Source: Tritrichomonas musculus
Taxonomy: Eukaryota; Parabasalia; Tritrichomonadida; Tritrichomonadidae
DNA: 64,000 nucleotides
Direction of reading: 5' to 3'
Assembly: GCA_039105265.1 (NCBI GenBank)
Contig: JAPFFF010000073.1
Location: 248,001-312,000 of the forward strand
In this document: one piece after another, positions 37,288 to 51,096 of the stretch
Layout of the letters: every line of letters starts with the position of its first letter
Position numbering within the stretch: position 1 is the stretch's first letter
Notes under the pieces: generated by a model
What the model was told of the DNA's origin: nothing
The model's database searches: none
The model's input: only the letters and a program-made list of their open reading frames with translations
Translations under genes and position numbers: made by a program

Positions 37288-38096
37288 TATACATATTTTT
37301 ATAATTTCAAATAATATGTATTCAATAAATTCAATATACTTCTGAAAAATAAAAAAATATTTTTAGTGGCCATCAACGAATAATTTTATTAAAGCAAATA
37401 ATCATTATATTTAATATTTAATTAGAGATATTATTTATCATTATTATCCATTTTTATGGAAAAAAAAGTCCACGCACCTCTTAATAAAGCTATAATAGAG
37501 ATCGGCGAAAAAGGAATTTCCATATTTACAAAACTTTTTCATATCATTAAGATCCATATGTTTTAAAAATCCATTTTTTTTCGAAAAGAAAAAGGTTTGT
37601 CTGTAAAAAAATTTTTTTGTGAAATAATTTTTTCGTTTAAAAAATTTGTTTTCTTTTTAAAATGAAAAATACTTCTTAAAATGATCTTTTTTTTGCGAAA
37701 TAATTTTCTTTTTTCAAAACACCAAGTCTTTTTTATATGAACAATTTTTTTTAATATAGATTTTCTTTTAAAAAAAACAAGATCTAATAAATATATTATT
37801 TGATTTTGATTTTTGAATACGTTATTTATTCATATTAAAAAAAAAAAAAAAAACGTTATAATTGGTGGAAAAAACTACATTTTGAGGACAAAACTATTAT
37901 TTTCATTCCCGATTTAAACTGTCTGCATCAAAAGCATCATTTAACAAGATTGGAAAGTGCCTCACAGCTTAATGAAGCAAATGATATTTTCTATATCATT
38001 AGAATGCTTCAAATTTTGAATATAGTTTGATCATAAGCAATGATTACGAGTACTTTATAATTTATACATCAAATATCATTCTTTATGATTTGAATA

Positions 38097-39212
38097 CCCT
38101 TACAAATTAACTGTCATTTTTTTTTGCGGAATAAACGTACAAGTAAACGTAAGAAGAAAATTTTGGAAAATTTTCTCACAAATAATATTACTTTCTCTCT
38201 CAAAATCTGACAATTCTTTTTATTCCCATTGAATTTTTTTGAAATAATTTTTTTTTTATCAGAATTTTGACCGTTTATTATTGATTTTACATGTAAATGA
38301 GGTTTTTCTTTATATTTAACAAATATTTGGATAAAATCTTTGGGGATTTAAATCATTATATCCTATATTATTTAATGCCCAAGTTATAACGAATTTTGTT
38401 TTTTTAATCGTTAGCATTTTTTTATTAATTAAAAATTCAAATTAAATCCCAATATTTATAGTTATAATATAATTATAAATAATATTAAATTTATTTATAC
38501 CATTTTTTTAATATAAATCTCATTATTCATCGACTTTTTCTATATTTTTTTATTTTAAAAAAGCTAAAATTGAAATTTTTGAGTGATTATTTTATAAAAT
38601 TAAGATTCATACTTAAGTATTATACTTAAGTATTATCTATAACGCACGTTGGAAGCACAAATTAATCAAATTATAGCGATTTTCAATCTTTATAGAATAA
38701 TATTAAAAAAAGCAAAAAGAGTCAAATAAAAAGCATAATAAGAGAATGATTATCAAGAATATGTTTAGTAAAAACCATAAAATTAAAAAGAATCGAAAAA
38801 AATAAATATCGTCATCGAATAATCTTTCAAATTTGAATTAGCAACGAATTGAGATCATCTATACACTTAGGAACTGTAATAATATTTTGGTCTCGATGTT
38901 TCAGAAGCAAGATTTAAGTAGAAATTGAGCAAAGGAACTTTTATAAAAAAATGGGTGAATTTTATGATTTACGATCACTCTTTCAAAATTAGATTATATT
39001 CACTTTTTCATAAAAAATAAGATTTTCTTATAAAGCATATTTCTTTCTAATAAAATCTAAAAGATTACTAATTATCTGTTAAAAAATATATGTTTTGTAA
39101 ATGACAATTCTTTTTTGAATTGAGTTTATTCAAAAAAAAAATTTAAAAATTTTAAATGAAAATTTTACGTACGTTTATTCCGCAAAAAAAAATGACAGTT
39201 AATTTGTAAGGG
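38097..39212. mobile_element. TA-flanked non-autonomous element with perfect inverted ends (1,116 bp)
   Basis: The first 44 or more bases (CCCTTACAAATTAACTGTCA, then nine T and GCGGAATAAACGTAC) are exactly repeated inverted at the right end. TA flanks both sides (38095-38096 and 39213-39214). The perfect match, including the T-run length, indicates a recent insertion. There is no coding frame, so a transposase elsewhere would be needed. Confidence 0.88.
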
Positions 39213-39311
39213 TAATATCTAAATATATGCTTTTATTAAATAATTCTTTGAAATTCTTGTTAACTAAATTTTTTCTATCAATTTATATTTCGAAAGGAAT
39301 TTATGATTTTA

Positions 39312-40298
39312 AGGGTGGAGTCTCAGTGATATTTTTTCTCAAAAAGTTTATTTTGGCATTATTACTTTTTTCTAACAATTTTTTACTAGGATTAAGTACA
39401 GAATTCATTTCTTACCAATCAAATCAAATACATTAAACCAAATGCACTCATACATTAATAGAGTACGATTATGATTTACATTACTACTTTTTTGTTTTCA
39501 AACCTCAGATAAATATTGAAATTTTTAATTTCATCGATAAAAATAGCAATATCATATGTTTTTTTCAAAATAATCGTCTTAAATACTTTTATCTAATGTA
39601 CCCTCTCCTTAATTTGTTCCCTTAACTTTTTTTTTTTTTTTATTTGATATATATATTTTTCAAAATTACTCAAGAAAAATAAGAATATGAAGTTTTTCCT
39701 TTATTAAATATGACTCCGCAAATAAAAATGTGCCTGATCTTTTTCAATTCCCTTTCCATTTCCTAGAATTAAATTCTTTAATATCTATAATATAGGAATT
39801 TTCGTCAAAAACACGTTTTATTTATTTAAAATAATAAGAATTATTAAATTAATACATTCTTATTATCTTTTATGAACTTTTTTTATAAATCAAAATTAAA
39901 AAATTGAATGTAAAAAAATGCGACTATTCCATTCAATTTTTTTCATTTTGGTTTGTACATTTTTTGAAGCTAGGATAAAGTTAAATAAATATTTACTTAT
40001 TATTATATATTTAAAATAAAATTTTATTTTTTATTTATTAAATTTTTTATTGGGTTTTATTATATGATGATTTTAAAAATAAAAAAAAAAATGAAATCGA
40101 TTTTTATCTTGATAAACCCAAAAAATAAAAAAACGCAAAACGTTACGTTATAACCACACTCATAGTTGATATTGATTTAAAATAACTTCAATCAATTTCA
40201 AACAGAGAAGGTACTTATGGGGTGTGCAAAAATTCAATGAAATTTTGAATATTTTCTCTCAAATTTTTTAGTGGCGAAAAATTTTGAGACTCCACCCT
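39312..40298. mobile_element. mariner-derived non-autonomous element (987 bp)
   Basis: Ends AGGGTGGAGTCTCA in inverted orientation with TA on each side (39310-39311 and 40299-40300). The terminal motif belongs to the same family as the mariner at 1-402 and the solitary end at 6447. The interior is AT-rich and non-coding. Confidence 0.8.
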
Positions 40299-43200
40299 TA
40301 ATTAAATTTTTTATTTGAAATGATCGAAACTTATTGATATGATTTTACTTTTTGCACACACAAAAACTTTTCGCAAAGAAGCTTTTTTTTTATAAAAAAA
40401 AAATATTCAAAAATAAACCTTTTTATAAAAAAGTCACTTTTTTTTTAAAAAACAAATTTTTTTCGAAAAAGTGTATGCTTTCAGATATAACTTATACACA
40501 TCAAAATAAATATGTTTTATAAATATAATTCTTTATTTTCAAAAAGGAAATCCCTTTTTCTCCGAGCTCTAATAAGGCAAAATACAAATAATACAAGGCA
40601 AAATACAAAATTGAATAGTTTTGTAGTACTACAAAAATGGCCAAAGGATCAACACTACCGATTTTAACGTCGGAATAAGTTTTCAAAAAGTTTATTTCAG
40701 AAAAATATTGAATATATAATAGAGGCGCCATTAAAATGAAATTAAATTAATATTTTTTAGATTCAATTTTTATTTATTTTTGTTTATATTCTACAATCGC
40801 AAGCCTGACAGAACAGCATAAGTTGGTACGAGACGAATCGCTCACTCATTTTCGCATATTTTAGATCAGCAATTGCACGAAGTCATCATCGCCATTTATT
40901 GTCACAATTTGTTTATATTCTACAATCACAAGCCTGACAGAACAGCATAAGTTGGTACGAGACGAATCGCTCACTCATTTTCGCATATTTTAGATCAGCA
41001 ATTGCACGAAGTCATCATCGCCATTTATTGTCACAATTTGTTTATATTCTACAATCACAAGCCTGACAGAACAGCATAAGTTGGTACGAGACGAATCGCT
41101 CACGCATTTTCGCATATTTTAGATCAGCAATTGCACGAAGTCATCATCGCCATTTATTGTCACAATTTGTTTATATTCTACAATCACAAGCCTGACAGAA
41201 CAGCATAAGTTGGTACGAGACGAATCGCTCACTCATTTTCGCATATTTTAGATCAGCAATTGCACGAAGTCAGCATCGCCATTTATTGTCACAATTTGTT
41301 TATATTCTACAATCACAAGCCTGACAGAACAGCATAAGTTGGTACGAGACGAATCGCTCACTCATTTTCGCATATTTTAGATCAGCAATTGCACGAAGTC
41401 AGCATCGCCATTTATTGTCACAATTTGTTTATATTCTACAATCACAAGCCTGACAGAACAGCATAAGTTGGTACGAGACGAATCGCTCACTCATTTTCGC
41501 ATATTTTAGATCAGCAATTGCACGAAGTCATCATCGCCATTTATTGTCACAATTTGTTTATATTCTACAATCACAAGCCTGACAGAACAGCATAAGTTGG
41601 TACGAGACGAATCGCTCACTCATTTTCGCATATTTTAGATCAGCAATTGCACGAAGTCAGCATCGCCATTTATTGTCACAATTTGTTTATATTCTACAAT
41701 CACAAGCCTGACAGAACAGCATAAGTTGGTACGAGACGAATCGCTCACGCATTTTCGCATATTTTAGATCAGCAATTGCACGAAGTCAGCATCGCCATTT
41801 ATTGTCACAATTTGTTTATATTCTACAATCACAAGCCTGACAGAACAGCATAAGTTGGTACGAGACGAATCGCTCACTCATTTTCGCATATTTTAGATCA
41901 GCAATTGCACGAAGTCAGCATCGCCATTTATTGTCACAATTTGTTTATATTCTACAATCACAAGCCTGACAGAACAGCATAAGTTGGTACGAGACGAATC
42001 GCTCACGCATTTTCGCATATTTTAGATCAGCAATTGCACGAAGTCAGCATCGCCATTTATTGTCACAATTTGTTTATATTCTACAATCACAAGCCTGACA
42101 GAACAGCATAAGTTGGTACGAGACGAATCGCTCACTCATTTTCGCATATTTTAGATCAGCAATTGCACGAAGTCAGCATCGCCATTTATTGTCACAATTT
42201 GTTTATATTCTACAATCACAAGCCTGACAGAACAGCATAAGTTGGTACGAGACGAATCGCTCACTCATTTTCGCATATTTTAGATCAGCAATTGCACGAA
42301 GTCATCATCGCCATTTATTGTCACAATTTGTTTATATTCTACAATCACAAGCCTGACAGAACAGCATAAGTTGGTACGAGACGAATCGCTCACTCATTTT
42401 CGCATATTTTAGATCAGCAATTGCACGAAGTCATCATCGCCATTTATTGTCACAATTTGTTTATATTCTACAATCACAAGCCTGACAGAACAGCATAAGT
42501 TGGTACGAGACGAATCGCTCACTCATTTTCGCATATTTTAGATCAGCAATTGCACGAAGTCAGCATCGCCATTTATTGTCACAATTTGTTTATATTCTAC
42601 AATCACAAGCCTGACAGAACAGCATAAGTTGGTACGAGACGAATCGCTCACTCATTTTCGCATATTTTAGATCAGCAATTGCACGAAGTCAGCATCGCCA
42701 TTTATTGTCACAATTTGTTTATATTCTACAATCACAAGCCTGACGGAACAGCATAAGTTGGTACGAGACGAATCGCTCACTCATTTTCGCATATTTTAGA
42801 TCAGCAATTGCACGAAGTCATCATCGCCATTTATTGTCACAATTTGTTTATATTCTACAATCACAAGCCTGACAGAACAGCATAAGTTGGTACGAGACGA
42901 ATCGCTCACTCATTTTCGCATATTTTAGATCAGCAATTGCACGAAGTCATCATCGCCATTTATTGTCACAATTTGTTTATATTCTACAATCACAAGCCTG
43001 ACAGAACAGCATAAGTTGGTACGAGACGAATCGCTCACGCATTTTCGCATATTTTAGATCAGCAATTGCACGAAGTCATCATCGCCATTTATTGTCACAA
43101 TTTGTTTATATTCTACAATCACAAGCCTGACAGAACAGCATAAGTTGGTACGAGACGAATCGCTCACTCATTTTCGCATATTTTAGATCAGCAATTGCAC

Positions 43201-44003
43201 GAAGTCAGCATCGCCATTTATTGTCACAATTTGTTTATATTCTACAATCACAAGCCTGACAGAACAGCATAAGTTGGTACGAGACGAATCGCTCACTCAT
43301 TTTCGCATATTTTAGATCAGCAATTGCACGAAGTCAGCATCGCCATTTATTGTCACAATTTGTTTATATTCTACAATCACAAGCCTGACAGAACAGCATA
43401 AGTTGGTACGAGACGAATCGCTCACTCATTTTCGCATATTTTAGATCAGCAATTGCACGAAGTCATCATCGCCATTTATTGTCACAATTTGTTTATATTC
43501 TACAATCACAAGCCTGACAGAACAGCATAAGTTGGTACGAGACGAATCGCTCACTCATTTTCGCATATTTTAGATCAGCAATTGCACGAAGTCAGCATCG
43601 CCATTTATTGTCACAATTTGTTTATATTCTACAATCACAAGCCTGACAGAACAGCATAAGTTGGTACGAGACGAATCGCTCACGCATTTTCGCATATTTT
43701 AGATCAGCAATTGCACGAAGTCAGCATCGCCATTTATTGTCACAATTTGTTTATATTCTACAATCACAAGCCTGACGGAACAGCATAAGTTGGTACGAGA
43801 CGAATCGCTCACTCATTTTCGCATATTTTAGATCAGCAATTGCACGAAGTCATCATCGCCATTTATTGTCACAATTTGTTTATATTCTACAATCACAAGC
43901 CTGACAGAACAGCATAAGTTGGTACGAGACGAATCGCTCACTCATTTTCGCATATTTTAGATCAGCAATTGCACGAAGTCATCATCGCCATTTATTGTCA
44001 CAA

Positions 44004-46840
44004 TTTGTTTATATTCTACAATCACAAGCCTGACAGAACAGCATAAGTTGGTACGAGACGAATCGCTCACGCATTTTCGCATATTTTAGATCAGCAATTG
44101 CACGAAGTCATCATCGCCATTTATTGTCACAATTTGTTTATATTCTACAATCACAAGCCTGACAGAACAGCATAAGTTGGTACGAGACGAATCGCTCACT
44201 CATTTTCGCATATTTTAGATCAGCAATTGCACGAAGTCAGCATCGCCATTTATTGTCACAATTTGTTTATATTCTACAATCACAAGCCTGACAGAACAGC
44301 ATAAGTTGGTACGAGACGAATCGCTCACTCATTTTCGCATATTTTAGATCAGCAATTGCACGAAGTCAGCATCGCCATTTATTGTCACAATTTGTTTATA
44401 TTCTACAATCACAAGCCTGACGGAACAGCATAAGTTGGTACGAGACGAATCGCTCACTCATTTTCGCATATTTTAGATCAGCAATTGCACGAAGTCAGCA
44501 TCGCCATTTATTGTCACAATTTGTTTATATTCTACAACACAAGCCTGACAGAACAGCATAAGTTGGTACGAGACGAATCGCTCACTCATTTTCGCATATT
44601 TTAGATCAGCAATTGCACGAAGTCATCATCGCCATTTATTGTCACAATTTGTTTATATTCTACAATCACAAGCCTGACAGAACAGCATAAGTTGGTACGA
44701 GACGAATCGCTCACTCATTTTCGCATATTTTAGATCAGCAATTGCACGAAGTCATCATCGCCATTTATTGTCACAATTTGTTTATATTCTACAATCACAA
44801 GCCTGACAGAACAGCATAAGTTGGTACGAGACGAATCGCTCACTCATTTTCGCATATTTTAGATCAGCAATTGCACGAAGTCAGCATCGCCATTTATTGT
44901 CACAATTTGTTTATATTCTACAATCACAAGCCTGACAGAACAGCATAAGTTGGTACGAGACGAATCGCTCACTCATTTTCGCATATTTTAGATCAGCAAT
45001 TGCACGAAGTCAGCATCGCCATTTATTGTCACAATTTGTTTATATTCTACAATCACAAGCCTGACAGAACAGCATAAGTTGGTACGAGACGAATCGCTCA
45101 CGCATTTTCGCATATTTTAGATCAGCAATTGCACGAAGTCAGCATCGCCATTTATTGTCACAATTTGTTTATATTCTACAATCACAAGCCTGACAGAACA
45201 GCATAAGTTGGTACGAGACGAATCGCTCACTCATTTTCGCATATTTTAGATCAGCAATTGCACGAAGTCAGCATCGCCATTTATTGTCACAATTTGTTTA
45301 TATTCTACAATCACAAGCCTGACAGAACAGCATAAGTTGGTACGAGACGAATCGCTCACTCATTTTCGCATATTTTAGATCAGCAATTGCACGAAGTCAG
45401 CATCGCCATTTATTGTCACAATTTGTTTATATTCTACAATCACAAGCCTGACAGAACAGCATAAGTTGGTACGAGACGAATCGCTCACGCATTTTCGCAT
45501 ATTTTAGATCAGCAATTGCACGAAGTCAGCATCGCCATTTATTGTCACAATTTGTTTATATTCTACAATCACAAGCCTGACAGAACAGCATAAGTTGGTA
45601 CGAGACGAATCGCTCACTCATTTTCGCATATTTTAGATCAGCAATTGCACGAAGTCAGCATCGCCATTTATTGTCACAATTTGTTTATATTCTACAATCA
45701 CAAGCCTGACAGAACAGCATAAGTTGGTACGAGACGAATCGCTCACGCATTTTCGCATATTTTAGATCAGCAATTGCACGAAGTCAGCATCGCCATTTAT
45801 TGTCACAATTTGTTTATATTCTACAATCACAAGCCTGACAGAACAGCATAAGTTGGTACGAGACGAATCGCTCACTCATTTTCGCATATTTTAGATCAGC
45901 AATTGCACGAAGTCAGCATCGCCATTTATTGTCACAATTTGTTTATATTCTACAATCACAAGCCTGACAGAACAGCATAAGTTGGTACGAGACGAATCGC
46001 TCACTCATTTTCGCATATTTTAGATCAGCAATTGCACGAAGTCAGCATCGCCATTTATTGTCACAATTTGTTTATATTCTACAATCACAAGCCTGACAGA
46101 ACAGCATAAGTTGGTACGAGACGAATCGCTCACTCATTTTCGCATATTTTAGATCAGCAATTGCACGAAGTCATCATCGCCATTTATTGTCACAATTTGT
46201 TTATATTCTACAATCACAAGCCTGACAGAACAGCATAAGTTGGTACGAGACGAATCGCTCACTCATTTTCGCATATTTTAGATCAGCAATTGCACGAAGT
46301 CAGCATCGCCATTTATTGTCACAATTTGTTTATATTCTACAATCACAAGCCTGACAGAACAGCATAAGTTGGTACGAGACGAATCGCTCACTCATTTTCG
46401 CATATTTTAGATCAGCAATTGCACGAAGTCAGCATCGCCATTTATTGTCACAATTTGTTTATATTCTACAATCACAAGCCTGACGGAACAGCATAAGTTG
46501 GTACGAGACGAATCGCTCACTCATTTTCGCATATTTTAGATCAGCAATTGCACGAAGTCAGCATCGCCATTTATTGTCACAATTTGTTTATATTCTACAA
46601 TCACAAGCCTGACAGAACAGCATAAGTTGGTACGAGACGAATCGCTCACTCATTTTCGCATATTTTAGATCAGCAATTGCACGAAGTCAGCATCGCCATT
46701 TATTGTCACAATTTGTTTATATTCTACAATCACAAGCCTGACGGAACAGCATAAGTTGGTACGAGACGAATCGCTCACTCATTTTCGCATATTTTAGATC
46801 AGCAATTGCACGAAGTCATCATCGCCATTTATTGTCACAA
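44004..46840 (+). repeat. 22-unit block, first copy of a higher-order duplication
   Basis: Units 26-47 of the left array show the same order of variant bases, including the one-base deletion, as units 59-80 (48260-51096). Outside this block the patterns diverge. Confidence 0.8.
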
Positions 46841-48259
46841 TTTGTTTATATTCTACAATCACAAGCCTGACAGAACAGCATAAGTTGGTACGAGACGAAT
46901 CGCTCACTCATTTTCGCATATTTTAGATCAGCAATTGCACGAAGTCAGCATCGCCATTTATTGTCACAATTTGTTTATATTCTACAATCACAAGCCTGAC
47001 AGAACAGCATAAGTTGGTACGAGACGAATCGCTCACTCATTTTCGCATATTTTAGATCAGCAATTGCACGAAGTCAGCATCGCCATTTATTGTCACAATT
47101 TGTTTATATTCTACAATCACAAGCCTGACAGAACAGCATAAGTTGGTACGAGACGAATCGCTCACTCATTTTCGCATATTTTAGATCAGCAATTGCACGA
47201 AGTCAGCATCGCCATTTATTGTCACAATTTGTTTATATTCTACAATCACAAGCCTGACAGAACAGCATAAGTTGGTACGAGACGAATCGCTCACTCATTT
47301 TCGCATATTTTAGATCAGCAATTGCACGAAGTCAGCATCGCCATTTATTGTCACAATTTGTTTATATTCTACAATCACAAGCCTGACAGAACAGCATAAG
47401 TTGGTACGAGACGAATCGCTCACGCATTTTCGCATATTTTAGATCAGCAATTGCACGAAGTCATCATCGCCATTTATTGTCACAATTTGTTTATATTCTA
47501 CAATCACAAGCCTGACAGAACAGCATAAGTTGGTACGAGACGAATCGCTCACTCATTTTCGCATATTTTAGATCAGCAATTGCACGAAGTCATCATCGCC
47601 ATTTATTGTCACAATTTGTTTATATTCTACAATCACAAGCCTGACAGAACAGCATAAGTTGGTACGAGACGAATCGCTCACTCATTTTCGCATATTTTAG
47701 ATCAGCAATTGCACGAAGTCAGCATCGCCATTTATTGTCACAATTTGTTTATATTCTACAATCACAAGCCTGACAGAACAGCATAAGTTGGTACGAGACG
47801 AATCGCTCACTCATTTTCGCATATTTTAGATCAGCAATTGCACGAAGTCATCATCGCCATTTATTGTCACAATTTGTTTATATTCTACAATCACAAGCCT
47901 GACAGAACAGCATAAGTTGGTACGAGACGAATCGCTCACTCATTTTCGCATATTTTAGATCAGCAATTGCACGAAGTCATCATCGCCATTTATTGTCACA
48001 ATTTGTTTATATTCTACAATCACAAGCCTGACAGAACAGCATAAGTTGGTACGAGACGAATCGCTCACTCATTTTCGCATATTTTAGATCAGCAATTGCA
48101 CGAAGTCAGCATCGCCATTTATTGTCACAATTTGTTTATATTCTACAATCACAAGCCTGACGGAACAGCATAAGTTGGTACGAGACGAATCGCTCACTCA
48201 TTTTCGCATATTTTAGATCAGCAATTGCACGAAGTCATCATCGCCATTTATTGTCACAA

Positions 48260-51096
48260 TTTGTTTATATTCTACAATCACAAGCCTGACAGAACAGCAT
48301 AAGTTGGTACGAGACGAATCGCTCACGCATTTTCGCATATTTTAGATCAGCAATTGCACGAAGTCATCATCGCCATTTATTGTCACAATTTGTTTATATT
48401 CTACAATCACAAGCCTGACAGAACAGCATAAGTTGGTACGAGACGAATCGCTCACTCATTTTCGCATATTTTAGATCAGCAATTGCACGAAGTCAGCATC
48501 GCCATTTATTGTCACAATTTGTTTATATTCTACAATCACAAGCCTGACAGAACAGCATAAGTTGGTACGAGACGAATCGCTCACTCATTTTCGCATATTT
48601 TAGATCAGCAATTGCACGAAGTCAGCATCGCCATTTATTGTCACAATTTGTTTATATTCTACAATCACAAGCCTGACGGAACAGCATAAGTTGGTACGAG
48701 ACGAATCGCTCACTCATTTTCGCATATTTTAGATCAGCAATTGCACGAAGTCAGCATCGCCATTTATTGTCACAATTTGTTTATATTCTACAACACAAGC
48801 CTGACAGAACAGCATAAGTTGGTACGAGACGAATCGCTCACTCATTTTCGCATATTTTAGATCAGCAATTGCACGAAGTCATCATCGCCATTTATTGTCA
48901 CAATTTGTTTATATTCTACAATCACAAGCCTGACAGAACAGCATAAGTTGGTACGAGACGAATCGCTCACTCATTTTCGCATATTTTAGATCAGCAATTG
49001 CACGAAGTCATCATCGCCATTTATTGTCACAATTTGTTTATATTCTACAATCACAAGCCTGACAGAACAGCATAAGTTGGTACGAGACGAATCGCTCACT
49101 CATTTTCGCATATTTTAGATCAGCAATTGCACGAAGTCAGCATCGCCATTTATTGTCACAATTTGTTTATATTCTACAATCACAAGCCTGACAGAACAGC
49201 ATAAGTTGGTACGAGACGAATCGCTCACTCATTTTCGCATATTTTAGATCAGCAATTGCACGAAGTCAGCATCGCCATTTATTGTCACAATTTGTTTATA
49301 TTCTACAATCACAAGCCTGACAGAACAGCATAAGTTGGTACGAGACGAATCGCTCACGCATTTTCGCATATTTTAGATCAGCAATTGCACGAAGTCAGCA
49401 TCGCCATTTATTGTCACAATTTGTTTATATTCTACAATCACAAGCCTGACAGAACAGCATAAGTTGGTACGAGACGAATCGCTCACTCATTTTCGCATAT
49501 TTTAGATCAGCAATTGCACGAAGTCAGCATCGCCATTTATTGTCACAATTTGTTTATATTCTACAATCACAAGCCTGACAGAACAGCATAAGTTGGTACG
49601 AGACGAATCGCTCACTCATTTTCGCATATTTTAGATCAGCAATTGCACGAAGTCAGCATCGCCATTTATTGTCACAATTTGTTTATATTCTACAATCACA
49701 AGCCTGACAGAACAGCATAAGTTGGTACGAGACGAATCGCTCACGCATTTTCGCATATTTTAGATCAGCAATTGCACGAAGTCAGCATCGCCATTTATTG
49801 TCACAATTTGTTTATATTCTACAATCACAAGCCTGACAGAACAGCATAAGTTGGTACGAGACGAATCGCTCACTCATTTTCGCATATTTTAGATCAGCAA
49901 TTGCACGAAGTCAGCATCGCCATTTATTGTCACAATTTGTTTATATTCTACAATCACAAGCCTGACAGAACAGCATAAGTTGGTACGAGACGAATCGCTC
50001 ACGCATTTTCGCATATTTTAGATCAGCAATTGCACGAAGTCAGCATCGCCATTTATTGTCACAATTTGTTTATATTCTACAATCACAAGCCTGACAGAAC
50101 AGCATAAGTTGGTACGAGACGAATCGCTCACTCATTTTCGCATATTTTAGATCAGCAATTGCACGAAGTCAGCATCGCCATTTATTGTCACAATTTGTTT
50201 ATATTCTACAATCACAAGCCTGACAGAACAGCATAAGTTGGTACGAGACGAATCGCTCACTCATTTTCGCATATTTTAGATCAGCAATTGCACGAAGTCA
50301 GCATCGCCATTTATTGTCACAATTTGTTTATATTCTACAATCACAAGCCTGACAGAACAGCATAAGTTGGTACGAGACGAATCGCTCACTCATTTTCGCA
50401 TATTTTAGATCAGCAATTGCACGAAGTCATCATCGCCATTTATTGTCACAATTTGTTTATATTCTACAATCACAAGCCTGACAGAACAGCATAAGTTGGT
50501 ACGAGACGAATCGCTCACTCATTTTCGCATATTTTAGATCAGCAATTGCACGAAGTCAGCATCGCCATTTATTGTCACAATTTGTTTATATTCTACAATC
50601 ACAAGCCTGACAGAACAGCATAAGTTGGTACGAGACGAATCGCTCACTCATTTTCGCATATTTTAGATCAGCAATTGCACGAAGTCAGCATCGCCATTTA
50701 TTGTCACAATTTGTTTATATTCTACAATCACAAGCCTGACGGAACAGCATAAGTTGGTACGAGACGAATCGCTCACTCATTTTCGCATATTTTAGATCAG
50801 CAATTGCACGAAGTCAGCATCGCCATTTATTGTCACAATTTGTTTATATTCTACAATCACAAGCCTGACAGAACAGCATAAGTTGGTACGAGACGAATCG
50901 CTCACTCATTTTCGCATATTTTAGATCAGCAATTGCACGAAGTCAGCATCGCCATTTATTGTCACAATTTGTTTATATTCTACAATCACAAGCCTGACGG
51001 AACAGCATAAGTTGGTACGAGACGAATCGCTCACTCATTTTCGCATATTTTAGATCAGCAATTGCACGAAGTCATCATCGCCATTTATTGTCACAA
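48260..51096 (+). repeat. 22-unit block, second copy of a higher-order duplication
   Basis: Same variant order as 44004-46840, offset 4,256 bp (33 units less one base). Confidence 0.8.

Larger units (their letters stand above)
37488..40575. mobile_element. possible older foldback element containing two later insertions
   Basis: ATAGAGATCGGCGAAAAAGG at about 37494-37515 recurs inverted and diverged near 40545-40570, and both sides carry CGAAAAG-rich arms. Subtracting the two TA-flanked elements inside leaves about 1 kb. The ends are too diverged to be certain. Confidence 0.35.

Noticed and set aside
39227-39436. 69-residue frame
   Set aside because: It spans the boundary of the mariner-derived element at 39312, so it is a chance open stretch.
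40501-40731. 76-residue frame on the minus strand
   Set aside because: AT-rich hydrophobic translation overlapping a diverged inverted repeat; no supporting signal.
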